Shown here: piece after piece, positions 1-10,061 of the stretch
Position numbering within the stretch: the stretch's first letter is position 1
Layout: every line of letters starts with the position of its first letter
Assembly: GCF_036898825.1 (NCBI RefSeq)
Contig: NZ_JARUND010000002.1
Coordinates: forward strand, 3,534,001-3,598,000
Origin: Streptomyces sp. B21-083
GTDB taxonomy: Bacteria; Actinomycetota; Actinomycetes; Streptomycetales; Streptomycetaceae
Length of the DNA: 64,000 bases
Reading direction: 5' to 3'
Made by a program: the position numbers and the translations under genes
The notes under the pieces: generated by a model
Seen by the model: only the letters and a program-made list of their open reading frames with translations
Databases searched by the model: none
What the model was told of the DNA's origin: nothing

Positions 1-29
1 GGAGTGACGGCTGAGGGCCGCGCACACCC

Positions 30-704
30 TCAGCGGACACTGACGTCCAGTGCCCCGAGTCCCGCTCTGCGTACGGCGATCGAGCCGTACGGCGTGCGCA
101 GCCGCAGCCAGGCCCCCGCCGAGACCAGCGCCGGCGGCTCCTCGCCGGCCGGCCGCAGGAACCCCAGGGACTGCGCCGCGTGCACAGCCCGCACCGGCAG
201 GGGAGTGTCCCCCACCGTCCGGGTCCAGATCTCGCGCCCGATCCGGTCGAGTTCGGCTCGGGTACGCAGCTCGGCCGTCAACTCCTGCGTACGGGACCGG
301 AATTCCGCGACCGCTGCGGCGACCATGGCGCGCAGCGCGTCCGGTGCGGGCAGACCGGGCTCCGGTCGCCAGCCGCCGCGCGGGGGCAGCACCCCGGCCC
401 AGGGCGGGCCGGTCACGGCGCCGGGGACGGTGAAGGTGGCGGCCGACTCGTCCACCGTCTCCAGGAGTTCACCGGCCGACACGGTGGCGTCGAGGGCGAC
501 GTCCAGCCCGTTCTCGTAGGGCTTGGCGAGCCGGGCCGTACGGATCGCGAGGACCTCGAAGGACGGGGGCCGCCCGAACACGGCGAGGGTGGTCCCGGCC
601 GCCTGGAGGCGCACCGCTGCCCCACGGTCGTAGTGGAGCAGCCGGGCGAGGAAGGCGGCGAGGTCTGCCGTCTCCCCCTCGTCGGCGAGGTGCAGGACCG
701 TCAT
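30..704 (-). CDS. Conserved hypothetical protein, last gene of the ettA operon
   Basis: A 224-residue protein with strong actinobacterial codon bias. I do not recognise a named domain. It has no signal peptide or membrane segment, and its composition is that of a soluble alpha/beta protein with an Arg/Glu-rich helix near residues 125-160. Its ATG overlaps the TGA of the upstream thioesterase gene (ATGA at 701-704), so it is probably translationally coupled to it and cotranscribed with ettA. No function can be assigned from sequence; the position suggests a minor partner of the thioesterase. Confidence 0.75.
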   Translation of the reverse strand: MTVLHLADEGETADLAAFLARLLHYDRGAAVRLQAAGTTLAVFGRPPSFEVLAIRTARLAKPYENGLDVALDATVSAGELLETVDESAATFTVPGAVTGPPWAGVLPPRGGWRPEPGLPAPDALRAMVAAAVAEFRSRTQELTAELRTRAELDRIGREIWTRTVGDTPLPVRAVHAAQSLGFLRPAGEEPPALVSAGAWLRLRTPYGSIAVRRAGLGALDVSVR

Positions 705-1138
705 GCGGCGACGGCCCCGCCCTCTTCGCCGGCCTTCACATCAGCCTTGTCATCGTCCATGTACTCCTCCAGGAACTCCCGCTCCTCGGAGGTGATACGG
801 CGCGGACGTTGCGTCGCGAAGTCGAACGGCACGACCACCGTCGAGGCCTGGACGTACACCTGGTCCGGGTCCTTGACCTCGTAGGTGAGCGTGAAGGACG
901 CCGCTCTTATCCGCGAGACCCACAACTCGATGTCCACGGGCGCGTGCCGGTGGACCAGCTGCCTCTTGTAGTCGATCTCGTGGCGCGCCACCACGGACCC
1001 CTGCTGGAAATCCTTGTCCGGGCGGAACAGGAAGTCGATACGGGCTTCCTCCAGGTAGCGGAGGAAGACCACGTTGTTGACGTGGCCGTACGCGTCCATG
1101 TCCGCCCAGCGCAGCGGGCAGCGGTAGATGTGCCGCAA
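701..1138 (-). CDS. Acyl-CoA thioesterase, hotdog fold (YbgC/4HBT type)
   Basis: A protein of about 145 residues of the 4-hydroxybenzoyl-CoA thioesterase family. The hallmark near the N-terminus reads WADMDAYGHVNNVVFLRYLE, with the catalytic Asp and the HVNN loop of the hotdog fold. These enzymes hydrolyse short acyl-CoA or acyl-ACP thioesters in the cytoplasm; the substrate cannot be told here. The frame stays open upstream into ettA, but the residues before the hotdog domain are a shadow of ettA. I therefore take the TTG at 1138, two bases after the ettA stop. The start codon is unusual, so it is moderately sure. The 3' end overlaps the next gene by 4 nt. Confidence 0.85.
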   Translation of the reverse strand: MRHIYRCPLRWADMDAYGHVNNVVFLRYLEEARIDFLFRPDKDFQQGSVVARHEIDYKRQLVHRHAPVDIELWVSRIRAASFTLTYEVKDPDQVYVQASTVVVPFDFATQRPRRITSEEREFLEEYMDDDKADVKAGEEGGAVAA

Positions 1139-1140
1139 GA

Positions 1141-2805
<1,665 letters not shown>

Positions 2806-2891
2806 GAGAAACCGTCCGGCAGCTTGAATTCTGGCAGTGGGCAGATACTCACCATCTTGCCGTACTGCAACCCCCTGACGAAAACCAGTAT

Positions 2892-2935
2892 GTCAGCGGC
2901 CCCGGGTGCCCGGCGGGCGGGCCTGGGCCGCTGAC
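2892..2935 (-). terminator. Rho-independent-like hairpin after the surface-protein gene
   Basis: An 11-bp perfect inverted repeat (GTCAGCGGCCC at 2892-2902, GGGCCGCTGAC at 2925-2935) with a GC-rich loop lies downstream of the gene ending at 2998 and upstream of ettA. It has no T-run, which is common for Streptomyces terminators. Confidence 0.6.
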
Positions 2936-2997
2936 GTCCAGTGGGTCACCGTGCGGCCACACACTGTTGAGTTGTCAAGGTGCGATGTAGTTCACAC

Positions 2998-4419
2998 TCA
3001 CTTCCGAGTGCCTGCCCCGTGCGGCTCCTTCTTTCCGACGAGGAGCACCACGCCGCCGCCGATCACCAGCAGGACGATCGCTGTGCCGGCGATCATCGGC
3101 GTCGCGCCGGAGCTGCCGGTCTCGGCCAGGTTGACGCCGTCTGCGGAGGTGTCGCCCGCCAGTGCCGAGCTCGGTTCACTGAGCGTCTGGACCGCGTCCC
3201 CGCCCGCGCTGCCCTGGGTCGCGCAGTCGAGGACGCCCGCGAACCGCTGCTCGAAGCCGTTCGGCCCCAGAATCGTGAAGTCGTACGGCTGGTCCTCCCG
3301 CAAGGGGATCGTCACCGTCCGTGACTCCCCGGCCGCGATGGTGTGCTCGAAGCCCATCAGCTGGAAGGTGAACGCCTCGTCGCCCTTGTTGGCGGCCGCG
3401 ATGTCCACGCCGTTCTTGGCGCAGTTCTTCCGTGCCGACAGCGCGGGGACGGGACCCGTGGCGGCCCAGTTCGCGGTCGCCGTCGCCGAGACCGTGGACT
3501 CGCTGGAGCCCGCGAGGATCTGGGTCTGGCTTCTGCTGTCGGAGGTGAAGGCGCGGCCGACCGGCACACTGGTCGAGGCCTGGACGCTCAGCGCGGCCGA
3601 ACCGTCCAGTGCCTTCCCGGGCACCTCGAAGAACACCTTGCCGCCGTCGACCAGGGACGTGACGGCCCGGCCGTCCTGGTCCACGACCCGTACCCCGCTG
3701 GTCGCGGCGTCGGCGGGCGGTATCACCGTGACGCTGTCCGCGTCGGTGTGCACCGTGACCGGCCCGAGCCGCTCCCCGGGGTGGCCGGAGACCGCGGGCG
3801 GGTCGAGGGTCAGCGAAGCGTCGGGCTCCGCGAGGTTCTGCGCGCTCCTCTCCAGGTAGTCCGCGAGCTTCTCGGCCTGCGGGTCGACGGCGTCCACGTC
3901 GGCGCCGTCCGAGTAGCGCCAGATGGCCACCTGGGTGCCGGCCGCCGCGTCCTGCTCGCTGAGTCCGGCGGCGCCCGCGCGGACGGCCAGCGCCGCGAGG
4001 TCGTTCACCTGCGGATAGGAGTTCTGCAGGATCCAGCGAATCCGGCCGGCGTCCTTGTTGCCGCTCAGAGAGGTGCCGCTCCAGGAGGTCTCCTGGTATT
4101 TGGCGTCCTTCTGTGTCGGGTTGTTCAGGTCGACGCAGTACGTCTGGAGCGTGCCCCCGTTGTCGACGGACATCTCGAACAGGCCGGCGGACAGCTGCTG
4201 GTCGCCGTCGTCCCCGTGGACGACGGCCGTGCCGTACGTCTTCAGCCCGCCTATGGTGGCGGTCGCCCCGCCCTGCTGCTGCGGAGTGGCGTCCGCGACG
4301 GCGGTACCGGCAGTGACCAGCGCGCCGGTGACGGCGAGACCGGACACCATCGTCGCGGCGGCGAGCCGGGCCGCCGCCGCTCGCCCGCGCCCGGACAGCG
4401 CGGAGAACGAAGAAAACAC
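2998..4419 (-). CDS. Thioester-domain (TQXA) surface protein with LAETG sorting signal
   Basis: About 473 residues. It has a secretory signal with a hydrophobic core ending near VADA, then a TQXA thioester domain. The Cys of TYCVDLNNPT and the Gln of GTQVAIWRYSDG are placed to form the internal Cys-Gln thioester seen in Gram-positive adhesins. Ig-like stalk sequence follows. The C-terminus has LAETG, a hydrophobic helix and a basic tail, the class-E sortase signal of streptomycetes. The product is expected to be covalently wall-anchored and able to attach to amines. I chose the GTG at 4419 because GAAGGGG lies just upstream; the ATG at 4476 would put a non-signal stretch first. No sortase gene is in the window. 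Confidence 0.88.
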   Translation of the reverse strand: MFSSFSALSGRGRAAAARLAAATMVSGLAVTGALVTAGTAVADATPQQQGGATATIGGLKTYGTAVVHGDDGDQQLSAGLFEMSVDNGGTLQTYCVDLNNPTQKDAKYQETSWSGTSLSGNKDAGRIRWILQNSYPQVNDLAALAVRAGAAGLSEQDAAAGTQVAIWRYSDGADVDAVDPQAEKLADYLERSAQNLAEPDASLTLDPPAVSGHPGERLGPVTVHTDADSVTVIPPADAATSGVRVVDQDGRAVTSLVDGGKVFFEVPGKALDGSAALSVQASTSVPVGRAFTSDSRSQTQILAGSSESTVSATATANWAATGPVPALSARKNCAKNGVDIAAANKGDEAFTFQLMGFEHTIAAGESRTVTIPLREDQPYDFTILGPNGFEQRFAGVLDCATQGSAGGDAVQTLSEPSSALAGDTSADGVNLAETGSSGATPMIAGTAIVLLVIGGGVVLLVGKKEPHGAGTRK

Positions 4420-4652
4420 AGAATTCCCCTTCGAGCAGGACCCGTTGACGTGGGGGTGCGGTCCCACCAGCAGCATCAGAAGCCCCGTGAGCTATGCCGG
4501 GCATCCTAGGGACGTGGCGGACCGCGCTTCCCAGTCCTGTCATCGAATAACCGATCCGACTCGGAATCGTTATCGCCAAGATCATCCGGATGCCGGTCAG
4601 TTCACCGATAAGCCTCAGTTCGGTCGGCGTCGGCGCCCACCTCGGCCTGGTG

Positions 4653-5126
4653 TCACGTCACCGCGGCGGGCTCCCGCCGTTGTTGCGCCCCGCCGCCGCC
4701 CTCGTCGGCCACGGGTGTCTCCCAACTGGGTTCGGGGCGTGGCGTCCCCGAAGCCTCGCCCTTGAGCGGGCCGGCGGAACGCCTGAAGGCCGACGTACCC
4801 CGCGCGAGATCATGGCCGATCGCCACCGCGTCGATGTCCGCCGACGTCCAGCTCTGCCCGTCGCGCATCTCCGTGCGCACCTTCAACCGGCCCTGCACGA
4901 TCACCGGTTCACCCAACGTCAGTGACGCCCCGACGTTCGTCGCGAGGGCCCGATTCGCCCACACCGTGAAGAAGTTGGTGTGTCCGTCTGCCCACGTGTT
5001 CTTCTCGCGGTCCCAGTAGCGCGAGGTCACCGCGAGGCGGAACCTCGCCGACGCCCCCGACGCCAGGTCTCGGTACACCGGCTGCGTCGCCACATTTCCC
5101 ACCGCGCACACCATCGTCTCGTTCAC
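4653..5126 (-). CDS. ssbB: Single-stranded DNA-binding protein, SsbB-like
   Basis: A 157-residue protein with one OB fold covering roughly residues 1-110 (NETMVCAVGNVATQPVYRD, then the conserved FFTVWANRALATNV and VQGRLKVRTEM). It lacks the acidic C-terminal tip (DDDIPF-like) through which housekeeping SSBs recruit partners, and ends in EPAAVT. Length and tail match Streptomyces SsbB, which is linked to chromosome segregation during sporulation, better than SsbA. The GTG at 5126 is preceded by GGGAGGGG at suitable spacing. The paralogue call is inference; the SSB family is secure. Confidence 0.85.
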   Translation of the reverse strand: MNETMVCAVGNVATQPVYRDLASGASARFRLAVTSRYWDREKNTWADGHTNFFTVWANRALATNVGASLTLGEPVIVQGRLKVRTEMRDGQSWTSADIDAVAIGHDLARGTSAFRRSAGPLKGEASGTPRPEPSWETPVADEGGGGAQQRREPAAVT

Positions 5127-5491
5127 GCGAACCACCCCTCCCGGCTCCGGCGCACTCGCGCCGGGCGGATACCCGTACGGGCCCGTCCCGTACGGCTGTC
5201 TCCGACACGGCGACCGCGAGAACTGCTCCGGTCGCCGCTGCGCGCCGATCGCATCCGTCGTGATCGCCGCGAAGCCAGAATGCATCCGTCGGTCCGAGCC
5301 CGCTGAGCCCTGTGGACTACCGGCCGGTTGTGGAAAACTCCGTCACCCGACCGAGGGACCCCCGTCCCTTCGCCCGTCACTCCTCCGGGGTTCAGCCCTC
5401 GCGGCCTGCCGGTTTCGCACCCCTCCAGCCGAAATCCCTCTTGCCGAGATCCCTCCAGTCGAGATCTCTCCAGTACAACTCCGTCCCGCGC

Positions 5492-7666
5492 TCACCCGAC
5501 CACCGCCCGAGCCCCCGTGACCCGCCCGTACTGCTCCCGTACCTCGCGATACCGCAGCAGTTCCGCCGCCACCGGATCCAGGACCCGGGCCCGGCCGCAG
5601 CTTCCCGCAGCTTCCCGCAGCCGCCGTTCCGCCTCCAGGCCGTACCGCCGGGCCGGGCCGCGAGCGGCCAGTCTGCAGCTCCACTCCACACCCGGACCGC
5701 CGACGATGCCCACCGACATCAGCAGCACCGGCACTCCCAGGTTCGGGGCCGTGACCCCGACGATCTGACCCACCAGCCACAGCCCGCCCACGATCTGAAG
5801 GATCGTCATGGACGCCTGCGCGAGCACGGCGACCGGCCACCAGCCCGGCCGGGGCGGCCGTCCCGAGGGCGTCCCGGCGCGGGTGGCCAGCTCGTCCAGC
5901 GCCTCGGACAGGCCCTGTGCCCCCCGTACGGCCGCCTCGCGCACCGCCAGCGCCCACGGCGCGGGAAGTCCGGCCGACGCCCGCTCCGCGACCGTACGCA
6001 CCGCCTGCTCGACACGCTGACGGGCCGTGGCCTCCTCGTCCGGTTGCGCGTGTACGGCGAAACGGCCGGTGGAGGGTTCGCGCCGGTCCTGGCACCACCG
6101 CCACAGCCGCAGCCACGGGGTGCCGCAGGCGCGGTTGGCGTTGCGCAGCCAGACCCGTTCGGCGGCCTGGCCGGCGGCGGTGGCGCCCACCGCGTCGGCG
6201 AGCCGGCCGGAGAACTCGTCCCGGGCCCGTTCGCTGAGCCCGGCGCGCCGTCCGGTCGTGTAGACGGGCCGCAGCTGCCACGCGGCGGCGTCGAGGTCGG
6301 CCGAGATCCGGCGTGCCGCGGCCCCGCGCTCGCCCACGAACTGCCCGAGCGCCTCGCGCAGTTCGCCGATGCCGTGCCCGGTGAGCGCGGACAGCGCCAG
6401 TACGGTGGCGCCGGGTTCGCCGTACTCCCCCAAGGCGATGCCGTCCTCGTCGAGCAGTCGCCGCAGGTCGTCGAGGACCTGGTGGGCGGCCTCTCCGGGG
6501 AGACGGTCCACCTGGTTGAGGACGACGAACATGACCTCCGCGTGCCCGGCCATGGGCCGCAGATAGCGCTCGTGGAGGACGGCGTCCGCGTACTTCTCCG
6601 GATCGACGACCCAGATGACCGCGTCGACCAGGGCCAGTACGCGGTCCACCTGTTCGCGGTGCTGAACGGCTGCCGAGTCGTGGTCGGGCAGATCGACCAG
6701 GACCAGGCCGCGCAGCTGCGCCTCCGCCTCCGCGCTCTGCAGGGGGCGCCGGCGCAGTCGTCCGGGGATGCCGAGCCGGTCGATGAGGGTGGCCGCGCCG
6801 TCGCTCCAGCTGCAGGCGATGGGCGCGCTGGTGGTCGGCCGGCGTACTCCGGTCTCCGAAATGGCCACTCCGGCGAGGGCGTTGAACAACTGGGACTTGC
6901 CGCTGCCGGTGGCGCCCGCGATGGCTACGACGGTGTGCTGCCCGGAGAGCCTGCGCCGGGCCGCCGCCTCGTCGAGCACCCGGCCTGCCTCGGCGAGGGT
7001 TCTGCTGTCCAGCCGGGTACGGGACAGCCCCACGAGCTCGCGGAGCGCGTCGAGCCGGGAGCGCAGCGGTCCGTCGTACGCCAGGGGCATCACGGGCTGG
7101 GGGACGCTGCTGGAGACCCGGGCCTCGACGACCGTCTCGCGCGCGGGAGGGGGATCCGTCTCGGACACACGGCGAGCGATCAGACCGTCGTCCCAGGCGC
7201 CGGAGGGCTCGGATTCCGGGCGGGGGTCTGGGCGGGGGTTTGTGCGCGGGGCTGGGCGGGTGTTCTTGGAGGTGTCCTCAGGAGGGCCCTTGTGGGTCGA
7301 GAGAGAGCTGGAAACGGAGGTAGAGGCGGAGGTAGAAACGGGGGCGGGGGCGGGGTCAGGATCGCCGTCGCCATCGCCATCGCCGTCACCATTGGCGGAA
7401 GCGGCCTCCCCAGGGGCGTCGTTTTCGGGTGCCCCGCCCTCGCTGCCCTTCTTTTCGGCCTCCTTTTGTTCGGCCTCTCCCCTCGTGTCGTTCTTGTCGC
7501 CCTTGTCGCCCTTGTCGTTCTTATCGCTTTTTTCGCTCTTCTTGGCCTTCTCGGCCTTCTCGGCCTTCTCGTTCTTCTGTGCCTTGTCGGCGTCGGAAGG
7601 GCTCTCCTGTGGAGTCGCGTTTTCGGCCGAGGCGTCGTGGTGGTCGTGGTCAGTGACGGCGGTCAC
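5492..7666 (-). CDS. Dynamin/YfjP-like GTPase with C-terminal membrane segment
   Basis: About 724 residues. The first 190 are disordered: a Lys/Glu/Asp repeat tract (units like KAEKAEK, DKGDKGDK) and an Asp-Gly repeat. A GTPase domain follows with G1 GATGSGKSQ, G3 DLPDHDS and G4 NQVD. The C-terminal part has a hydrophobic pair (ILQIVGGLWLVGQIVGV, VLLMSVGIVG) that should insert in the membrane. It is the second gene of a GTPase pair. The upstream stop overlaps a GTG at 7675, but the GTG at 7666 is better spaced from AAGGAG; both are possible. The frame stays open to 8923 only as a shadow of the upstream gene. Tandem bacterial dynamins usually act on membranes. Confidence 0.85.
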   Translation of the reverse strand: MTAVTDHDHHDASAENATPQESPSDADKAQKNEKAEKAEKAKKSEKSDKNDKGDKGDKNDTRGEAEQKEAEKKGSEGGAPENDAPGEAASANGDGDGDGDGDPDPAPAPVSTSASTSVSSSLSTHKGPPEDTSKNTRPAPRTNPRPDPRPESEPSGAWDDGLIARRVSETDPPPARETVVEARVSSSVPQPVMPLAYDGPLRSRLDALRELVGLSRTRLDSRTLAEAGRVLDEAAARRRLSGQHTVVAIAGATGSGKSQLFNALAGVAISETGVRRPTTSAPIACSWSDGAATLIDRLGIPGRLRRRPLQSAEAEAQLRGLVLVDLPDHDSAAVQHREQVDRVLALVDAVIWVVDPEKYADAVLHERYLRPMAGHAEVMFVVLNQVDRLPGEAAHQVLDDLRRLLDEDGIALGEYGEPGATVLALSALTGHGIGELREALGQFVGERGAAARRISADLDAAAWQLRPVYTTGRRAGLSERARDEFSGRLADAVGATAAGQAAERVWLRNANRACGTPWLRLWRWCQDRREPSTGRFAVHAQPDEEATARQRVEQAVRTVAERASAGLPAPWALAVREAAVRGAQGLSEALDELATRAGTPSGRPPRPGWWPVAVLAQASMTILQIVGGLWLVGQIVGVTAPNLGVPVLLMSVGIVGGPGVEWSCRLAARGPARRYGLEAERRLREAAGSCGRARVLDPVAAELLRYREVREQYGRVTGARAVVG

Positions 7667-7671
7667 CGCGG

Positions 7672-9291
7672 TCACCTCTCCTTCTGCAGTACGGACAGCG
7701 CGGCGATGAGTTCGGCCTGGGGCTCCGGATGGACGTCGAGTGCGTCGAGCGGGGCGAGGCGGCGCTCGCGTTCGGTGTGCATGACCCGGTCCAGGTGATC
7801 GGCGAGCAGCCGTCCGCCGCGGTCGCGCAGCCGCAGGGCGCCGTGGGCTCCGATGCGTTCGGCGAGCCCCTCGCCGGCGGACCGGGCCCGTCGGCCGCCC
7901 AGCAGTGCGGTGGCGACCAGCGCGGCGACCGCCTCGACGTCCGGGGCGGCACTCCGGTCGAGGTCGCGCAGCTCGTCCTCGGCGTACTCCTCCAACTCGC
8001 GCCGCCATCGCCGTACGGCCATCCCGACGCGGTGTTCGACGCTGCCCTGGGACGGGTCGCGCCCCGTCAGTCCCGGGGCGTCGGCGGCGGGTTCGCGGCG
8101 CCAGGCGTCGTCCACGCGTTCGTCGGCGGCGGTGACGGAGCAGAGCAGGAGGGCGCAGAGGCTCTCCACGAGGGCGTCGAGGAGTTCGCCCGCGGAGCAG
8201 TCGAGCGGGAAGGCGCGCCATCGCTTCAACGCGTCCCCGGAGAGGACGGCGCCGGCCTGCAACCGCCCCCGCACGCGCGCGTGCTCGCTGTCGTAGGCCC
8301 CGTCGACGGCCGCGGTGAGCCGTAGGGAGGCCGAGTACTGCGCGGCGGCGGCGCCGGCCAGCTCGGGCATGCGGGACTTGAGGGAGTCGAGGACGCCGTA
8401 CGCCGTACGGGCCATGGCCTGCTGGCGGCTGGCGGGGTCCTGCGCCTGCTGGGTGAGCCAGGCGCGCAGCGGCGCCACCGCGGTGGCCGGAAGCAGCCCA
8501 CCGCCCCAGGCGGACTCGGGCAGTTCGGGCACGGTGAAGCGCGGTACGTCGCCGAGGCCGGCCTTGGTGAGGAGGGCGCCGTACTGCCGGGACACCTCGG
8601 ACACCACCTGGTGGGGTACCCGGTCGAGGACGGTGACCAGAGAGGCCTGGTAGTCCTTGGCGGTGCGCAGGAGATGCCAGGGGACGGCGTCGGCGTACCG
8701 GGCAGCCGTGGTGACCATGATCCAGATGTCGGCGGCGCAGATCAGTTCGGCGGCGAGGACGCGGTTGTCGGCGACGAGGGAGTCCACGTCGGGGGCGTCG
8801 AGGAGGGCGAGCCCGCGCGGCAGGCTCTCGGCGGTCTCGACCCGCAGAACCCGTGCCCCGTCCTCGCCGGGAAGCAGCAGATCGTCGCCGGAGTCCTGGT
8901 CCGGATCGCGTTGGGGCACCCACACGCGCGTGAGGTCGGGCAGCACCCGCATCCCGCTGAACCAGTGATGGTCCTCGGGATGGCAGACCAGCACCGGTGT
9001 CCGGGTCGTGGGCCGCAGTACGCCGGCCTCGCTGACCCGGCGCCCCACAAGGGAGTTGACGAGGGTCGACTTGCCGGCCCCTGTGGACCCGCCCACAACG
9101 GCGAGCAAGGGCGCTTCAGGTTCCCTCAGTCGGGGCACCAAGTAGTCGTCGAGTTGCGCGAGCAGTTCGTCGCGGTTGGCACGCGCGCGTGGCGCTCCCG
9201 GCAGGGGCAGCGGGAAGCGTGCGGCGGCGACACGGTCGCGCAGGGCGGAGAGTGCGTCGAGCAGCTGAGGCCGTACGTCCAAGGTCACCAC
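7672..9291 (-). CDS. Dynamin-like GTPase, first of a coupled pair
   Basis: About 539 residues. The P-loop is [10 protein letters not shown] near residue 75, switch region PTTRTP, and G3 LLDAPDVDS. The G4 motif is degenerate (TVLDRV). The rest is alpha-helical, as in dynamin stalks, without a clear transmembrane span, so membrane attachment may come from its partner. I chose the tandem GTG at 9291/9288 because the sequence from [14 protein letters not shown] onward behaves as coding, while the upstream extension is low quality. Its stop overlaps the first possible start of the partner gene (GTGA at 7672-7675), so the pair is cotranslated and may form a heteromer, as in bacterial dynamin pairs such as DynA/DynB of sporulation septa. 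Confidence 0.82.
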   Translation of the reverse strand: MVTLDVRPQLLDALSALRDRVAAARFPLPLPGAPRARANRDELLAQLDDYLVPRLREPEAPLLAVVGGSTGAGKSTLVNSLVGRRVSEAGVLRPTTRTPVLVCHPEDHHWFSGMRVLPDLTRVWVPQRDPDQDSGDDLLLPGEDGARVLRVETAESLPRGLALLDAPDVDSLVADNRVLAAELICAADIWIMVTTAARYADAVPWHLLRTAKDYQASLVTVLDRVPHQVVSEVSRQYGALLTKAGLGDVPRFTVPELPESAWGGGLLPATAVAPLRAWLTQQAQDPASRQQAMARTAYGVLDSLKSRMPELAGAAAAQYSASLRLTAAVDGAYDSEHARVRGRLQAGAVLSGDALKRWRAFPLDCSAGELLDALVESLCALLLCSVTAADERVDDAWRREPAADAPGLTGRDPSQGSVEHRVGMAVRRWRRELEEYAEDELRDLDRSAAPDVEAVAALVATALLGGRRARSAGEGLAERIGAHGALRLRDRGGRLLADHLDRVMHTERERRLAPLDALDVHPEPQAELIAALSVLQKER

Positions 9292-9614
9292 ATGTGAAGA
9301 ATGCCCAATTTTAGGGGAATTCTGAAGCATATGAGCATGTCTGCGCGCCGACAGAACACAAGGGACGGAAGGGACGACTAGGACGTAGGCGCAGTCCAGG
9401 CATAACGAGTGCACAACACCCGATGCGCTAGACGGCAAAAGCGGTGCACGATTCGTACCTGCCTGCGATTATCAGGACCGCTTCACTGAACCTCCACATT
9501 GAGCCACGGAGGTGAAGCAACCAGGACAAGGCCGCAGGAGCCCTATCCTTGTCCCCGGCAACGTCAAGGACCGGCCCACACCCGGGCCCACCACGACCGA
9601 GGCCACCACACCCG
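9292..9614. other. Intergenic region between GTPase gene and tRNA-Arg
   Basis: About 320 bp, comparatively AT-rich near 9300-9330. It should carry the GTPase-pair promoter (minus strand) and the tRNA promoter (plus strand). I could not pick a convincing -35/-10 pair and see no ORF with coding character. Confidence 0.5.
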
Positions 9615-9687
9615 GCCCCCGTAGCTCAGTGGATAGAGCAGGCGCCTTCTAAGCGCTTGGCCGCAGGTTCGAGTCCTGCCGGGGGCG
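9615..9687 (+). tRNA. tRNA-Arg (anticodon UCU)
   Basis: A 73-nt cloverleaf. Acceptor GCCCCCG pairs with CGGGGGC; the D arm is GCTCAGTGGATAGAGC; the anticodon stem GGCGC/GCGCT encloses loop CTTCTAA with anticodon TCT; the T arm is GCAGG-TTCGAGT-CCTGC; the discriminator is G. CCA is not encoded. It reads AGA codons, which are very rare in Streptomyces. Such tRNA genes are common integration sites, and a decayed accessory island begins directly downstream. Confidence 0.95.
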
Positions 9688-9720
9688 CGCATTTCCGCAG
9701 GCCAGGGCCCTTTTTAAGCT

Positions 9721-9750
9721 CTTCGTGAGATCACTCGCGGAGGGCTTTTT
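9721..9750 (+). terminator. Terminator after tRNA-Arg
   Basis: A stem of CTTCGTGAG (9721-9729) with CTCGCGGAG (9734-9742), loop ATCA, with two wobble/mismatch positions, followed by GGCTTTTTCG. The T-run and its position 34 nt after the tRNA support intrinsic termination. Confidence 0.65.
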
Positions 9751-10061
9751 CGTTGCCCGCGAGGGGATTTTGTCAGGTTATGCACCCTCGATTGGGGTAC
9801 TGCGTCCCGCATACGTCCCCCGGTTGGGGCAGCAACTTACGCCTCACCGTAGTTGGTCTGAGAGTCGCCGCTGGTCAGGGCCATGTTGATGAGCCATCAG
9901 CGAAGAACAGGGCAGGCGCCGAAACGGCACCTGCCCTGTTCCTCTCCGCTGGCTCGAACCGCCCTACGCCGGCCCTTGCGCCACCTCACACAAGTAGATT
10001 CAGCCCACCACGAGCCGCCCGATGTGGATGCGGCTGGAGGGCTGAGCGAGGACGGAGAGCC
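9751..10061. other. Intergenic region before the CBS-HEPN gene
   Basis: The frame of the downstream gene is open through here, but composition and start context argue against coding. I see no RNA gene, and no obvious copy of the tRNA 3' end that would mark an attachment site. Confidence 0.4.

Noticed and set aside
4530..4600. Imperfect palindrome ATAACCGAT...AATCGTTAT upstream of the surface-protein gene
   Set aside because: Several mismatches and more than 100 bp from the start; too weak to call an operator.
7320..7570. Simple Asp-Gly and Lys/Glu/Asp repeats as a possible CRISPR or VNTR array
   Set aside because: Short imperfect codon repeats within an open frame, without spacers.
7676..8923. 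N-terminal extension of the second GTPase across its upstream neighbour
   Set aside because: Arg/Pro-rich shadow of the first GTPase gene; the real start is at the GTGA overlap or just after it.
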